A stretch of 50,709 nucleotides of DNA, taken from Bacillota bacterium. GTDB taxonomy: Bacteria; Bacillota; Sulfobacillia; JACIYH01. Shown in pieces: positions 25,896-32,363 of the stretch. Under the pieces are notes generated by a model, which did not search any database, had not been told where the DNA came from, and worked only from the letters and a program-made list of their open reading frames with translations. Every line of letters begins with the position of its first letter. Positions within the stretch are counted from its first letter, which is position 1. Position numbers and translations under genes: made by a program. The stretch is taken from positions 1-50,709 of the forward strand of contig JBFLXJ010000018.1 in NCBI GenBank assembly GCA_040757085.1, in the 5' to 3' direction.

Positions 25896-26159
25896 TTGCC
25901 CAAAGATCAGGTTAATCTGCAGGACCTGTTCCTCAACCAGGTGCGTAAAGAAGGTGTACCGGTCACCGTCTACCTGGTGAACGGTTTTCAGCTCAAGGGT
26001 TTGGTGAAGGGCTTCGACAATTTCACCCTGGTACTGGATAACGAGGGTCGCCAGATGATGATATACAAGCATGCCATCTCCACGGTGAGCCCCTCCCGGA
26101 GCGTTAATCTGGCGGCCCTGGTGGCCGAGGCACGCAAAGAGATCTCCCAGCAAAGCTGA
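25896..26159 (+). CDS. hfq: Hfq RNA chaperone
   Basis: An 87-residue Sm-like protein. It matches Firmicutes Hfq: [29 protein letters not shown] (Sm1), then [27 protein letters not shown] containing the Y-K-H motif of Sm2. It forms a hexamer that binds small RNAs and A-rich mRNA. The C-terminal tail, about 15 residues, is slightly longer than in Bacillus. TTG at 25896 is set by GGGAGGGG seven bases upstream and by the family start. miaA-hfq adjacency is conserved widely. The next gene is convergent. Confidence 0.97.
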   Translation: MPKDQVNLQDLFLNQVRKEGVPVTVYLVNGFQLKGLVKGFDNFTLVLDNEGRQMMIYKHAISTVSPSRSVNLAALVAEARKEISQQS

Positions 26160-26226
26160 TCAAAACAGAGGGATATCGGCCAGCATTCAGCTACTCCAGA
26201 ACACACCAGCTACCCCCTCAGCCAGG

Positions 26227-26556
26227 CTATAGCTTGATCTGGCGGGCGGCGGCCTCAGAGATGGCTTTCTCCACCATGGTCTTGGGCGGAAACCCCTGGG
26301 GTTGCAGCGGGCCCGGATACACGCGACAGGCAAGACTCCATCCCGTCATAGCGCGCGCGTCGGGGTCCACGTCCAGGCCGTCCACCCGCACAGTGGGTGA
26401 TCCCAGGAAGCTCAGCCTCTGAGCGGTGCTCGCGTCGGGAACCGGGACCATGGTGACGGGCACTCTCAACCCGTGCTCGAAGAGGACCTCTTCTACGACC
26501 GCCCGGGTCGGTTTCACGTGCCGTCAACCCGGGCTGTACAGCAGTTCAATTCGCAT
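26227..26556 (-). CDS. Predicted thioredoxin-fold selenoprotein (Sec encoded by TGA at 26524-26526)
   Basis: Read from ATG 26556, the frame gives MRIELLYSPG, then TGA, then RHVKPTRAVVEEVLFEHG and on to 26227: 109 residues counting selenocysteine at position 11. Related small thioredoxin-fold proteins begin with the same beta strand and have a Gly-Cys at this point, followed by a helix and the cis-Pro-like FLGSPTVRVDG (here near residue 63). So the TGA falls exactly where the redox Cys should be. A hairpin meeting the bacterial SECIS pattern lies 13 bases past the TGA. GAGGG precedes the ATG by 8 bases. It is the last gene of a minus-strand redox operon that includes a second Sec gene. A shorter reading from GTG 26517 would lose the active site. 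Confidence 0.85.
26496..26526 (-). promoter_or_regulatory. Candidate bacterial SECIS element for the thioredoxin-fold selenoprotein
   Basis: On the minus strand, TGA (26526-26524) is followed by 13 bases, then stem CGACC (26510-26506), loop CGGGC (26505-26501) and GGTCG (26500-26496). The loop begins 18 bases after the UGA, the upper stem has five pairs, and a G is the second loop base; these fit the published bSECIS consensus (loop 16-37 bases away, G among the first two loop bases). Confidence 0.65.
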
Positions 26557-26570
26557 GGCTATTACCCTCA

Positions 26571-27467
26571 CTAGGGAGCGGCAGTGTGACCGTTGCTGAC
26601 GGTGATGCAGGGACCGCTGCTGAAGTGCACGTGACGGCAACGGGTGCATTCCAGGCACAGGATGCACTGGGAAGAGCGGGGGTCACGCCATACTTCGTGT
26701 TCCATAGGGCAAAGGTCCCGGCACCACCCGCACCCGGTGCAGCGCGGGTCCACCTCCAGGTGGTGCCGGCTCCACCGGTTGGCCAGCCCGTAGAACAACC
26801 CCAGCGGGCACACGAACCGGCAGAAGGGCCGCTTTACGACCAGCACCGCCGCCACCATAACCAGGAGGATCGCCACCTTGACCCCAAAGAGCAGGCCGGC
26901 CATTTCCCGGAGGCCGGGATCGACGGCTAGCCAGGGTATTCCCGCCTCTAGAGTACCCGCAGGGCACAGCTTGCAAAACCAGGGCTCGTGCAGGGCCAGG
27001 GGCAGCGTCACCACCAGCAGCGCCGCCACCAACCACCGGGTCCAGGAGTGGCGGTTTGATACCTGCAATGCGGGCAGGCCGAGGCGGCGGCCCAGGCGAT
27101 GGCCCAGTTCTTGCACGAAGCCGAAGGGACAGAGCCACCCGCAGGTGCGGCGCCCCCACCAGGAGCCCGCTGCTCCCAGTGCTCCCAGGGTTAACAGGGG
27201 GACCCGGCCCAGGGCCAGGAAGTACTGAATGGTGCCCACGGGGCAGGCCCCTATCGCGAGCGGGCAGGCGTAACAGTGAAGAAAGGGATAGGGGAGGTGC
27301 TTGAGCACCGGCAGCGCGTACAGGTTCGCCGCCACGAGGGAAACCACTTGCCAGAACGTGCGCCGGCTGCCAACCTTGCCCACGCCACGCGGGCGCCCGG
27401 GGGCCGGTGGGCCAGCTGCTTCACCCGAGCCATGCGGGCTCAAAACTGCCCGGCCACGTACCCTCAC
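26571..27467 (-). CDS. 4Fe-4S polyferredoxin-type membrane protein (NapH/CcoG-like)
   Basis: About 298 residues. Hydrophobic segments alternate with cysteine clusters: CYACPLAIGACPVG, CGWLCPFGFVQELG, WFCKLCPAGTL and CRFVCPLGLFYG, the last of which are typical of NapH/YccM-type membrane ferredoxins. The end has two [4Fe-4S] motifs, CTGCGWCRDLCPMEHE and SSQCILCLECTRCRHV. It probably moves electrons across or along the membrane to the neighbouring thioredoxin-like selenoproteins. GTG at 27467 overlaps the stop of the 45-residue gene in a GTGA; the first 35 residues before the first hydrophobic segment are Gly/Pro-rich and a later start is possible. It ends 14 bases before the downstream Sec gene. 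Confidence 0.88.
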   Translation of the reverse strand: MRVRGRAVLSPHGSGEAAGPPAPGRPRGVGKVGSRRTFWQVVSLVAANLYALPVLKHLPYPFLHCYACPLAIGACPVGTIQYFLALGRVPLLTLGALGAAGSWWGRRTCGWLCPFGFVQELGHRLGRRLGLPALQVSNRHSWTRWLVAALLVVTLPLALHEPWFCKLCPAGTLEAGIPWLAVDPGLREMAGLLFGVKVAILLVMVAAVLVVKRPFCRFVCPLGLFYGLANRWSRHHLEVDPRCTGCGWCRDLCPMEHEVWRDPRSSQCILCLECTRCRHVHFSSGPCITVSNGHTAAP

Positions 27468-27601
27468 GGTGCCAGCCCGATGCACGAGAGGCACAGGGTG
27501 ACCGCGTTGCGGTAAATGATAGCCGGTTCTCCCCGTGCTGCCCCCACCCCCAGGGCAACCAGAGCCAGGAGCAGTACAACCTTTCCTAGCCGGTGGTTCA
27601 C
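27464..27601 (-). CDS. Small membrane protein with CxxC (CD1871A-like)
   Basis: A 45-residue protein read from GTG 27601: NHRLGKVVLLLALVALGVG forms one hydrophobic segment, and the C-terminus is VTLCLSCIGLAP with a CxxC. This matches the pattern of the small CxxC proteins (CD1871A type) that sit between thioredoxin-like and 4Fe-4S genes in Clostridia. The start overlaps the tlpA-like stop (GTGA) and the stop overlaps the start of the 4Fe-4S gene. That double overlap, the hydrophobic helix and the CxxC make it a real gene although it is too short for most gene finders. It may pass electrons or disulfides between the membrane ferredoxin and the thioredoxin domains. Confidence 0.82.
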   Translation of the reverse strand: MNHRLGKVVLLLALVALGVGAARGEPAIIYRNAVTLCLSCIGLAP

Positions 27602-28149
27602 CGTTCCGCCTCCGCAATCAGTTGTTGCAATTCCCGGGTCAGGGTTGCCGTCCCCGGGTATCCCTCGTGCCGGTAGCGGATATTCCCCTGGTGGTCGATG
27701 AGCACCAGGGTGGGGATAGCCCTGATGCCGTACGCTGTGGCCACCGAACCGCGATGGTCCAGCAGGATGGTGAAGGTGAGACCCCTTGCCGCCGCGAAGC
27801 GCTCCACGGGAGCCCGTTCCGGGTCCAGGCTGGGGGCCAGGATAACCACCTGTTTGCCGAACCTATCGTGTATCTGCTGCAACTGCAGCATTTCCGTATG
27901 ACAGGCGGGTCAGGTGGTCCCCCAGAAATTGAGCACGATCGGCTTGCCCCGCAGGGAGGCGAGGCTCACCTGGTTTCCTGCCAGGTCTGGCAGGGTAAAA
28001 TCCGGCGCCGCTCCCCCGCCGGAATGGTCGGCCGGGCGGCACCCCCCCAGGAGTGCGGCCAGCGCCAGCGTGACTACCGCGGCCAACAGCCCCGCTTTCG
28101 CAAGGTAATGCGGCAGTCGGTGGGACGGTGATCGGCACGACAACGACAT
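27598..28149 (-). CDS. Predicted TlpA/ResA-like lipoprotein selenoprotein (Sec encoded by TGA at 27910-27912)
   Basis: Read from ATG 28149, the protein has 183 residues counting selenocysteine. A basic N-terminus, a hydrophobic stretch and the lipobox LLGGC (Cys near 37) point to a lipoprotein. The thioredoxin domain has APDFTLPDLAG, PIVLNFWGTT, then TGA, then PACHTEMLQLQ. TlpA/ResA proteins have W-x-x-C-P-x-C here, so Sec replaces the first Cys, giving U-P-A-C. The downstream half has the cis-Pro GIRAIPTLVLID. The frame is unbroken on both sides of the TGA, and a SECIS-like hairpin follows it. The protein would act outside the membrane as a thiol or peroxide reductase. It is first in the redox operon, with a promoter at 28165-28193; GGGGGG at 28151-28156 is its weak ribosome binding site. 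Confidence 0.88.
27875..27912 (-). promoter_or_regulatory. Candidate bacterial SECIS element for the TlpA-like selenoprotein
   Basis: On the minus strand, TGA (27912-27910) is followed by 19 bases, then stem TGCTGC (27890-27885), loop AGTT (27884-27881) and GCAGCA (27880-27875). Six perfect pairs, the loop starts 25 bases after the UGA, and its second base is G. It fits the bSECIS consensus better than most chance hairpins. Confidence 0.7.
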
Positions 28150-28164
28150 ACCCCCCGGGGTTCT

Positions 28165-28193
28165 ATTTTAGCCGTTACCCCGTCGGGCCGCAA
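28165..28193 (-). promoter_or_regulatory. Promoter of the selenoprotein redox operon
   Basis: Minus strand: TTGCGG (28193-28188), 17-base spacer, TAAAAT (28170-28165). Transcription would start near 28158, only about 9 bases before the ATG at 28149, so the leader is very short. Either the gene is translated from a near-leaderless message or readthrough from the upstream permease gene also serves it. Confidence 0.5.
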
Positions 28194-28217
28194 GGTGCTA
28201 TTGCGTCGCTGGGCTGC

Positions 28218-29603
28218 TCAGGAGGCAGTCCGGCGACGCCCCTGAGCATAGATAACCGTGCCCGCCAGGATGGTGAGCAGGGTTCCTCCGACGAGCTGAA
28301 TCTCGTAGGCCCACACGTTGGCGGTTTCTTCGGGGGGCAAGAAGAAGAACAGGCAGGCGATGAAAATGAAGAACTCGCCCAGGAGGGTGCAGAACCATGC
28401 CCCCGCCCGGCCCCCCGGCACCGCGAAGGGGCGGGGCTGGTCAGGGCGCTTCGTGCGCAGGGTCAGGAATGCTGGGAACATGAGCAGGTAGGGGAGCAGG
28501 AACACCACCGACGACAGGGCAAAGATGGTCCAGAATACCGAGGCCACGCTGGTGAAGGTGAGGTAGTTCCCCACCGCCAGGATGGTGGCCACCAGGCCCA
28601 TCATCAGGTAGGCATAGTCCGGGCTGCCGTACCGGGGGTGGATGTGCCCCAGGACGGAGGGCACCTGCCTGTCCAGCCCGGTGGCGGCAATCACCCGGTT
28701 CGCCCCCAGGCTCCAGGTCACCATGTTGGCCAGGAAAGTGGCGAGCAACAGGGCCGAGGCCAGGTAGAACAGGCCGCTCAGCGCCGGCACACCCTCGCTC
28801 ATCACCTTAAGGGCATCGGTGATACCGGTCACGATGTTGATCTGTTCCAGGGGGATGGCAGCCAGCACCCCGAATGTGGCCAGCATGTAGACGCCGGCGA
28901 TGACTGTCCCGGCCAGCAGGATGGCGAGGGGCACGTCCCGGCGGGGGTTGTGCATTTCCTCCCCTGCTGCGCTCATGAGTTCGAACCCCATGTAGTTGTA
29001 CACGATGACGGGCAGAAAGGAGAGGGTGGCCGACCAGCGGGGGACCCACTCCCGAGGGGCGAAGGAATTGGCTGCTCCGCGGGTGAGGGCGTACCAGATC
29101 CCCATGCCGCCAAGTAGCAGGAGGAGCACGACCTTGATGATGGCGCCCACGTTGGGGATCCACTTGGCCAGCCGGATGTCCATGATGCCCAGGGCCACCG
29201 TTATCCACACGAGGCTGACGGTGACGGCGGCCTGGCCCACGTTTCCCAGGCCGGGCCAGAACACCGAGGCCAGAACGGCCGAGAACAGGACGTACACGGA
29301 GGGCATCCAGTAGGCGACATTGATCCAGTATAGCCAGGAGGTCAACGTCCCCCAGAAGGGCCCGTATGCCTCCCTGACCCAGACGTAGATGCCGCCCTCC
29401 TGGGGCCAGGCCGATCCCAACTCGGCCGTGACCAGCCCGTAGGGTAGGAAAAACAGGATGATGCTGAGGATCCACCACCCCATGGCCTGTACCCCGATCG
29501 CCGCGGACGCTGCCACGGTGTCAGCCACTATGATGGCGGACGCGGTGAAGAGAACCAGGTCAACCAGGCCCAGGGCCTTTCGCCAGGGTACCGCAGCTTC
29601 CAT
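28218..29603 (-). CDS. APC-superfamily amino acid permease
   Basis: A 461-residue integral membrane protein with about 12 hydrophobic segments. It opens with LGLVDLVLFTASAIIV, then LPYGLVTAELGSAWPQEGGIYVWVREAYGPFWG, the conserved PxGGxYxW segment of APC transporters, and later NYMGFELMSAAGEEMHNPRRDVPLAI, the typical F-E-(x)n-E-x-x-N-P-x-x-x-x-P block. The substrate is probably an amino acid or polyamine; glutamate/GABA-type antiporters look most alike by motif, but this is an inference. ATG at 29603 follows GGGGAGGA by 6 bases. It lies upstream of, and in the same direction as, the redox operon, 68 bases away. Confidence 0.9.
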   Translation of the reverse strand: MEAAVPWRKALGLVDLVLFTASAIIVADTVAASAAIGVQAMGWWILSIILFFLPYGLVTAELGSAWPQEGGIYVWVREAYGPFWGTLTSWLYWINVAYWMPSVYVLFSAVLASVFWPGLGNVGQAAVTVSLVWITVALGIMDIRLAKWIPNVGAIIKVVLLLLLGGMGIWYALTRGAANSFAPREWVPRWSATLSFLPVIVYNYMGFELMSAAGEEMHNPRRDVPLAILLAGTVIAGVYMLATFGVLAAIPLEQINIVTGITDALKVMSEGVPALSGLFYLASALLLATFLANMVTWSLGANRVIAATGLDRQVPSVLGHIHPRYGSPDYAYLMMGLVATILAVGNYLTFTSVASVFWTIFALSSVVFLLPYLLMFPAFLTLRTKRPDQPRPFAVPGGRAGAWFCTLLGEFFIFIACLFFFLPPEETANVWAYEIQLVGGTLLTILAGTVIYAQGRRRTAS

Positions 29604-29660
29604 CCGAGTTCCTCCCCGAACCATCGCCAGGGTCTCGGACGTCATTATTCTTCCCCGGGG

Positions 29661-29676
29661 CTGGCTACCTAGCCAG
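29661..29676. repeat. Perfect inverted repeat upstream of the permease
   Basis: CTGGCTA (29661-29667), CC, TAGCCAG (29670-29676), flanked by CCCCGGGG and GGGG. It lies between the divergent permease gene and the zinc-ribbon gene, 60 bases before the permease start, where an operator or a leader hairpin would be expected. Confidence 0.4.
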
Positions 29677-29748
29677 GGGCGCACCGGGCCTGTGCGGGCC
29701 GCCTACCTGTCCGATAATACCAGCAGGAACATTCCCGGGCGGGGGTGG

Positions 29749-30462
29749 ATGGCTGTGGCCGAATGTTCGGTGTGTGGCGCCAGCAACATGGGAATGGCCA
29801 GGGTGTCGCTGGTGGTGGTGGACAGGCGCTGGTACTGCCGCTCGTGCCTGCAGAAGCAGGAGGGAACGGTGAAGTGTGCCGTATGCGGCAAAGAGGCCTT
29901 CAGGGGAGACGAACACTTCAAGACGGTAGACGGCAGGAGGATGTGCACTACCTGCCTGGAAAGGGCCGGGCTGGGGGATGCCTTCAGCGTGATCATGGAG
30001 GCACGTATGGCTTCCCGCTCCGCAGCCACTCCGACAACGGCTGCTGCGGGGGCCCGGGGAGGGGAACGCACGTCCCCGGGCCTGGAAAGCAGCGTGGCTG
30101 CCCTGTTGCAGGAAAGCCTGGCACCGGGAGAACAGGTGGTGGCGGTGATCATTGGAAACGCCGGGGAGGCACTGGCGGCGACAGACTCCCGGCTCCTGAT
30201 CCTCAAGACAGGCCTGGCAGCAGGATCGCTACTGGCAAGACGGTGCACGGCGTTTCCCTATCGTGAGGTTCGGGGTGTGGAGTTGACAGTGGGGGCGGTA
30301 TACGGTTTTCTGCACATCCTGAGTGCCGACCACCCCGAAAAAGCCCAGGACGTGGTCGCGGCAAAGAAGGCCCCCAACGCGGTCACTTTCCTGGCGAACC
30401 GGCACAGCCAGTTCGATTCGCTTATGACGCGCCTGCGGCAGGAGGGGAAAATCCGGGTCTGA
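29749..30462 (+). CDS. LIM-like double zinc-ribbon protein with C-terminal PH-like domain
   Basis: A 237-residue cytosolic protein. The N-terminal 75 residues contain four C-x2-C knuckles (CSVCG, CRSC, CAVCG, CTTC) spaced as in two treble-clef or LIM-type zinc modules. A Ser/Ala/Gly-rich linker follows (about 85-120). The C-terminal part (LAPGEQVVAVIIGNAGEALAATDSRLLILK, then YREVRGVELTVGAVYGFLHI) has the beta pattern of bacterial PH/SHOCT-associated domains, which bind membranes or peptides. I cannot assign a function. GGGCGGGGGTGG precedes ATG 29749. Its 3' end overlaps the convergent membrane protein gene by 41 bases. Confidence 0.75.
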   Translation: MAVAECSVCGASNMGMARVSLVVVDRRWYCRSCLQKQEGTVKCAVCGKEAFRGDEHFKTVDGRRMCTTCLERAGLGDAFSVIMEARMASRSAATPTTAAAGARGGERTSPGLESSVAALLQESLAPGEQVVAVIIGNAGEALAATDSRLLILKTGLAAGSLLARRCTAFPYREVRGVELTVGAVYGFLHILSADHPEKAQDVVAAKKAPNAVTFLANRHSQFDSLMTRLRQEGKIRV

Positions 30463-31366
30463 CCACCGCCAGGCTGTAGCCCACCAGACCGAAGGCTAAG
30501 AGGGTGGCAAGGACCTCTGGCAGCCAGAGGCCGATGGTGCCTGCCCCCACCAGTACCTGGGTGTAGCTGAGCAGTGCGTGCAGTCCCACCGAGATCCCCA
30601 GAATGGTCAGGGCAGCCGCGGGAGACCTCGTCCAGGCCCAAGCCAGGACGGCGGCGCTGCCAGCGTGGTAGAAAGCCGCGGTCACTCTTTCCCATACTGG
30701 AACCGCGAGCGATAGCAGCCCCAGCTGCCGATGGGTGGAGATGGTGGAAAAGGCCACCGAGAGCAACCAGGCCGCCTGCATGGCCGCATAACCCGCGCCC
30801 ACGAGGGTGCCCAGCACCGGTCCCCGGCCCGGGGAGAGAGAGGTGCGGCAGGCGTCGAGCCAGGATGACAGCCGGAGGGCTGCAACGACGCCGGCGAGTT
30901 TGACAGGTTCGTGTACCAGACCGGACAAAAGCACCGGAAGGATAGAAAGGACGAGGGGGTCCGCGTCGGGCAGGAGCCCGGCCTGCCACCGTGACACGGC
31001 CTGGAGCAGCGGCACCTGCACCAGGGCCATGCCGGGCAAGAAGAGCGCTGTCCCCAGGAGGAAGGCGGCAGCCCACGTGCCGGCCACCCGCCAGGGCCCG
31101 ACCGCAGTCCACATCCTGGCGAGGGTTCGCGCCCAGACAAGCGTCCATCCCCGCCATGCCCGGGAGCGGGTTCGCCAAAGCAGTGCCGCTGCTGCCGTCG
31201 CCCCCACCAGCAACCCGGCCAGGATGCCCGGCAAGCGCAGTTCTTTCAGTATCGGCACAAGCCCGGGATCCAGAGTTCTCACCTGGGCGGGCAATCCGTG
31301 ATCATCCTGCCCGATGGAAGTGTTTTCTGTTGCTTTTTCGTTTATCCCATGCCCGCGGGTGCCCAT
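30422..31366 (-). CDS. Integral membrane protein, YhfC/PrsW-like
   Basis: About 314 residues from ATG 31366 (GTG 31282, giving 286, is equally possible; no good ribosome binding site was seen for either). At least seven hydrophobic segments are visible (LPGILAGLLVGATAAAALLW, WAAAFLLGTALFLPG, and others). VLLSGLVHEPVKLAGVVAA and PVWERVTAAFYHAGSAAV carry E-x-x-K and E-R..H motifs that recall the YhfC/PrsW intramembrane protease group, but the catalytic pairs are not certain. The role is unknown. Its neighbour on the other side is the gas-vesicle cluster, transcribed divergently. Confidence 0.65.
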   Translation of the reverse strand: MGTRGHGINEKATENTSIGQDDHGLPAQVRTLDPGLVPILKELRLPGILAGLLVGATAAAALLWRTRSRAWRGWTLVWARTLARMWTAVGPWRVAGTWAAAFLLGTALFLPGMALVQVPLLQAVSRWQAGLLPDADPLVLSILPVLLSGLVHEPVKLAGVVAALRLSSWLDACRTSLSPGRGPVLGTLVGAGYAAMQAAWLLSVAFSTISTHRQLGLLSLAVPVWERVTAAFYHAGSAAVLAWAWTRSPAAALTILGISVGLHALLSYTQVLVGAGTIGLWLPEVLATLLAFGLVGYSLAVVRPGFSPPAAGAS

Positions 31367-31755
31367 GTGGGGTGACCCGGTAACAGCGACCTGGGGGCAA
31401 GATCGACCTTTAGTCCCGGCTCCCTCGTCCTGCCATCGGCTTCCGCGTAGATTATGGAAACGTTGATCAAGGTGCGGCTTCCCGCCGCCCTGCTGCCTCT
31501 GCTCATACGGCAATGACCGTCTCTCATACCCGAGGCGCAATGCTACACTTTATGTCCTCAGGTGCCCCGGGAGCATATACTGACTACCGCCAGGGAACTG
31601 GAGCCCAGACTCGCACCGTCGTAACCGAGGTCCCGTTCCCCGTAGCCCCCTGGCAAGCCTCCTTGGCCGACTCGGGGTCTAGCCCGTGACGGGGTGGTAT
31701 ACAGTACAGAGACCGGGTTCGGCCGAGCACTCAGTCAGGAAAGGAGGGAAGAGAA
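31367..31755. other. Gene-free region upstream of gvpA
   Basis: About 390 bases with no convincing gene. It holds two candidate -10 elements on the plus strand: the extended TGCTACACT at 31541-31549 and TATACT at 31576-31581. TATACA at 31698-31703 lies nearer gvpA. None has a good -35, so the gas-vesicle operon may use an activator or another sigma factor. The gvpA ribosome binding site AAAGGAGGG is at 31740-31748. Confidence 0.5.
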
Positions 31756-31962
31756 ATGGCCGTTAAAACCAGTTTGGGTGCTTCCAGCCTGGTAGAGGTG
31801 CTGGACCGGATTCTCGACAAAGGCATCGTCATCGACGCTTATGTGCTGGTTTCCCTGGTCGGTATCGAGCTGCTGGGCGTGGAAGTCCGCGTCGTGGTGG
31901 CTTCGGTAGAAACGTGGCTGACCTACGCTGAAGCCGTCGGGCTCCTCCCGGCGAACGCCTGA
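31756..31962 (+). CDS. gvpA: GvpA: major gas vesicle structural protein
   Basis: A 68-residue GvpA with the conserved core [45 protein letters not shown]: helix, beta hairpin, helix. GvpA polymerises into the ribbed shell of the gas vesicle, with the hydrophobic strand facing the gas. The length and sequence fit the major shell protein, unlike the two longer GvpA-fold proteins later in the cluster. Strong ribosome binding site (AAAGGAGGG) seven bases before ATG. Confidence 0.97.
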   Translation: MAVKTSLGASSLVEVLDRILDKGIVIDAYVLVSLVGIELLGVEVRVVVASVETWLTYAEAVGLLPANA

Positions 31963-32112
31963 CGAGCACCCTCCGGCTCCAAAGCAGGGATGGGGCGAGG
32001 CCTCATAGCTGACTGTCATACCCCGAAACCGGGTGGCCGGAGTCCCTGTCCGGAGACCGGCGCTGGACATCCGGCCACCTTCTTCCCAAGAGCGACAAGG
32101 GGTGAAGTGAGT

Positions 32113-32349
32113 GTGTTACCTCATGACGGGGCCCTTATCGCCTGCTTCTGCTCGAAGAGGAACAGGCGCAGACGAGGCCTGGAGCTGGCGCAGGAAAGGT
32201 GGTGGCTGCGCCAGGTGCTCAATCGCCGGTTACGGGAGCATGCACATGCCCGTCAGCAGGCAGCCCGAAACGTGGCCCGGGCGTGGCTGGACAGGGGAGC
32301 TGTTCACGGCGCATCGCGCCGCCACCACGGACAAAAATGTACTTCTTAG
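32113..32349 (+). CDS. Small basic protein in the gas-vesicle cluster, unknown
   Basis: If started at GTG 32113, with AAGGGG about 10 bases upstream, it has 78 residues. The middle is a basic, amphipathic helix (RGLELAQERWWLRQVLNRRLREHAHARQQAARNVARAWLD), the N-terminus has two Cys (IACFCSK) and the end is His/Arg-rich. It lies between gvpA and gvpN, where other organisms encode shell-strengthening or accessory proteins such as GvpC, but no GvpC repeats are seen. A competing frame from GTG 32111 gives an 81-residue reading. Support is from position and composition only. Confidence 0.4.
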   Translation: MLPHDGALIACFCSKRNRRRRGLELAQERWWLRQVLNRRLREHAHARQQAARNVARAWLDRGAVHGASRRHHGQKCTS

Positions 32350-32363
32350 GGAGTGATGGCACG

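Noticed and set aside
26227-26517. Reading the thioredoxin-fold gene as a 96-residue protein from GTG 26517
   Set aside because: This reading drops the first strand and the redox residue of the fold, and has no ribosome binding site; reading the TGA as selenocysteine restores both.
27251-27433. Arg-rich 60-residue minus-strand frame inside the 4Fe-4S gene
   Set aside because: It is out of frame with the cysteine clusters and has no motif; an overlapping shadow.
27598-28149. Interpretation of the TlpA-like gene as a pseudogene with a nonsense mutation
   Set aside because: The only stop is at the redox Cys, the frame is otherwise perfect, a SECIS-like hairpin follows, and a second gene of the operon shows the same feature.
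31561-31755. Sigma-B type promoter for gvpA
   Set aside because: GGTATAC near 31696 recalls a sigma-B -10, but no GTTT-type -35 at the right distance was found.
32111-32356. Alternative 81-residue frame between gvpA and gvpN from GTG 32111
   Set aside because: Its composition (scattered Trp, Cys, Gly and Arg) looks less protein-like than the 32113 frame, and the helix pattern is only present in the latter; kept as a possibility in that entry.
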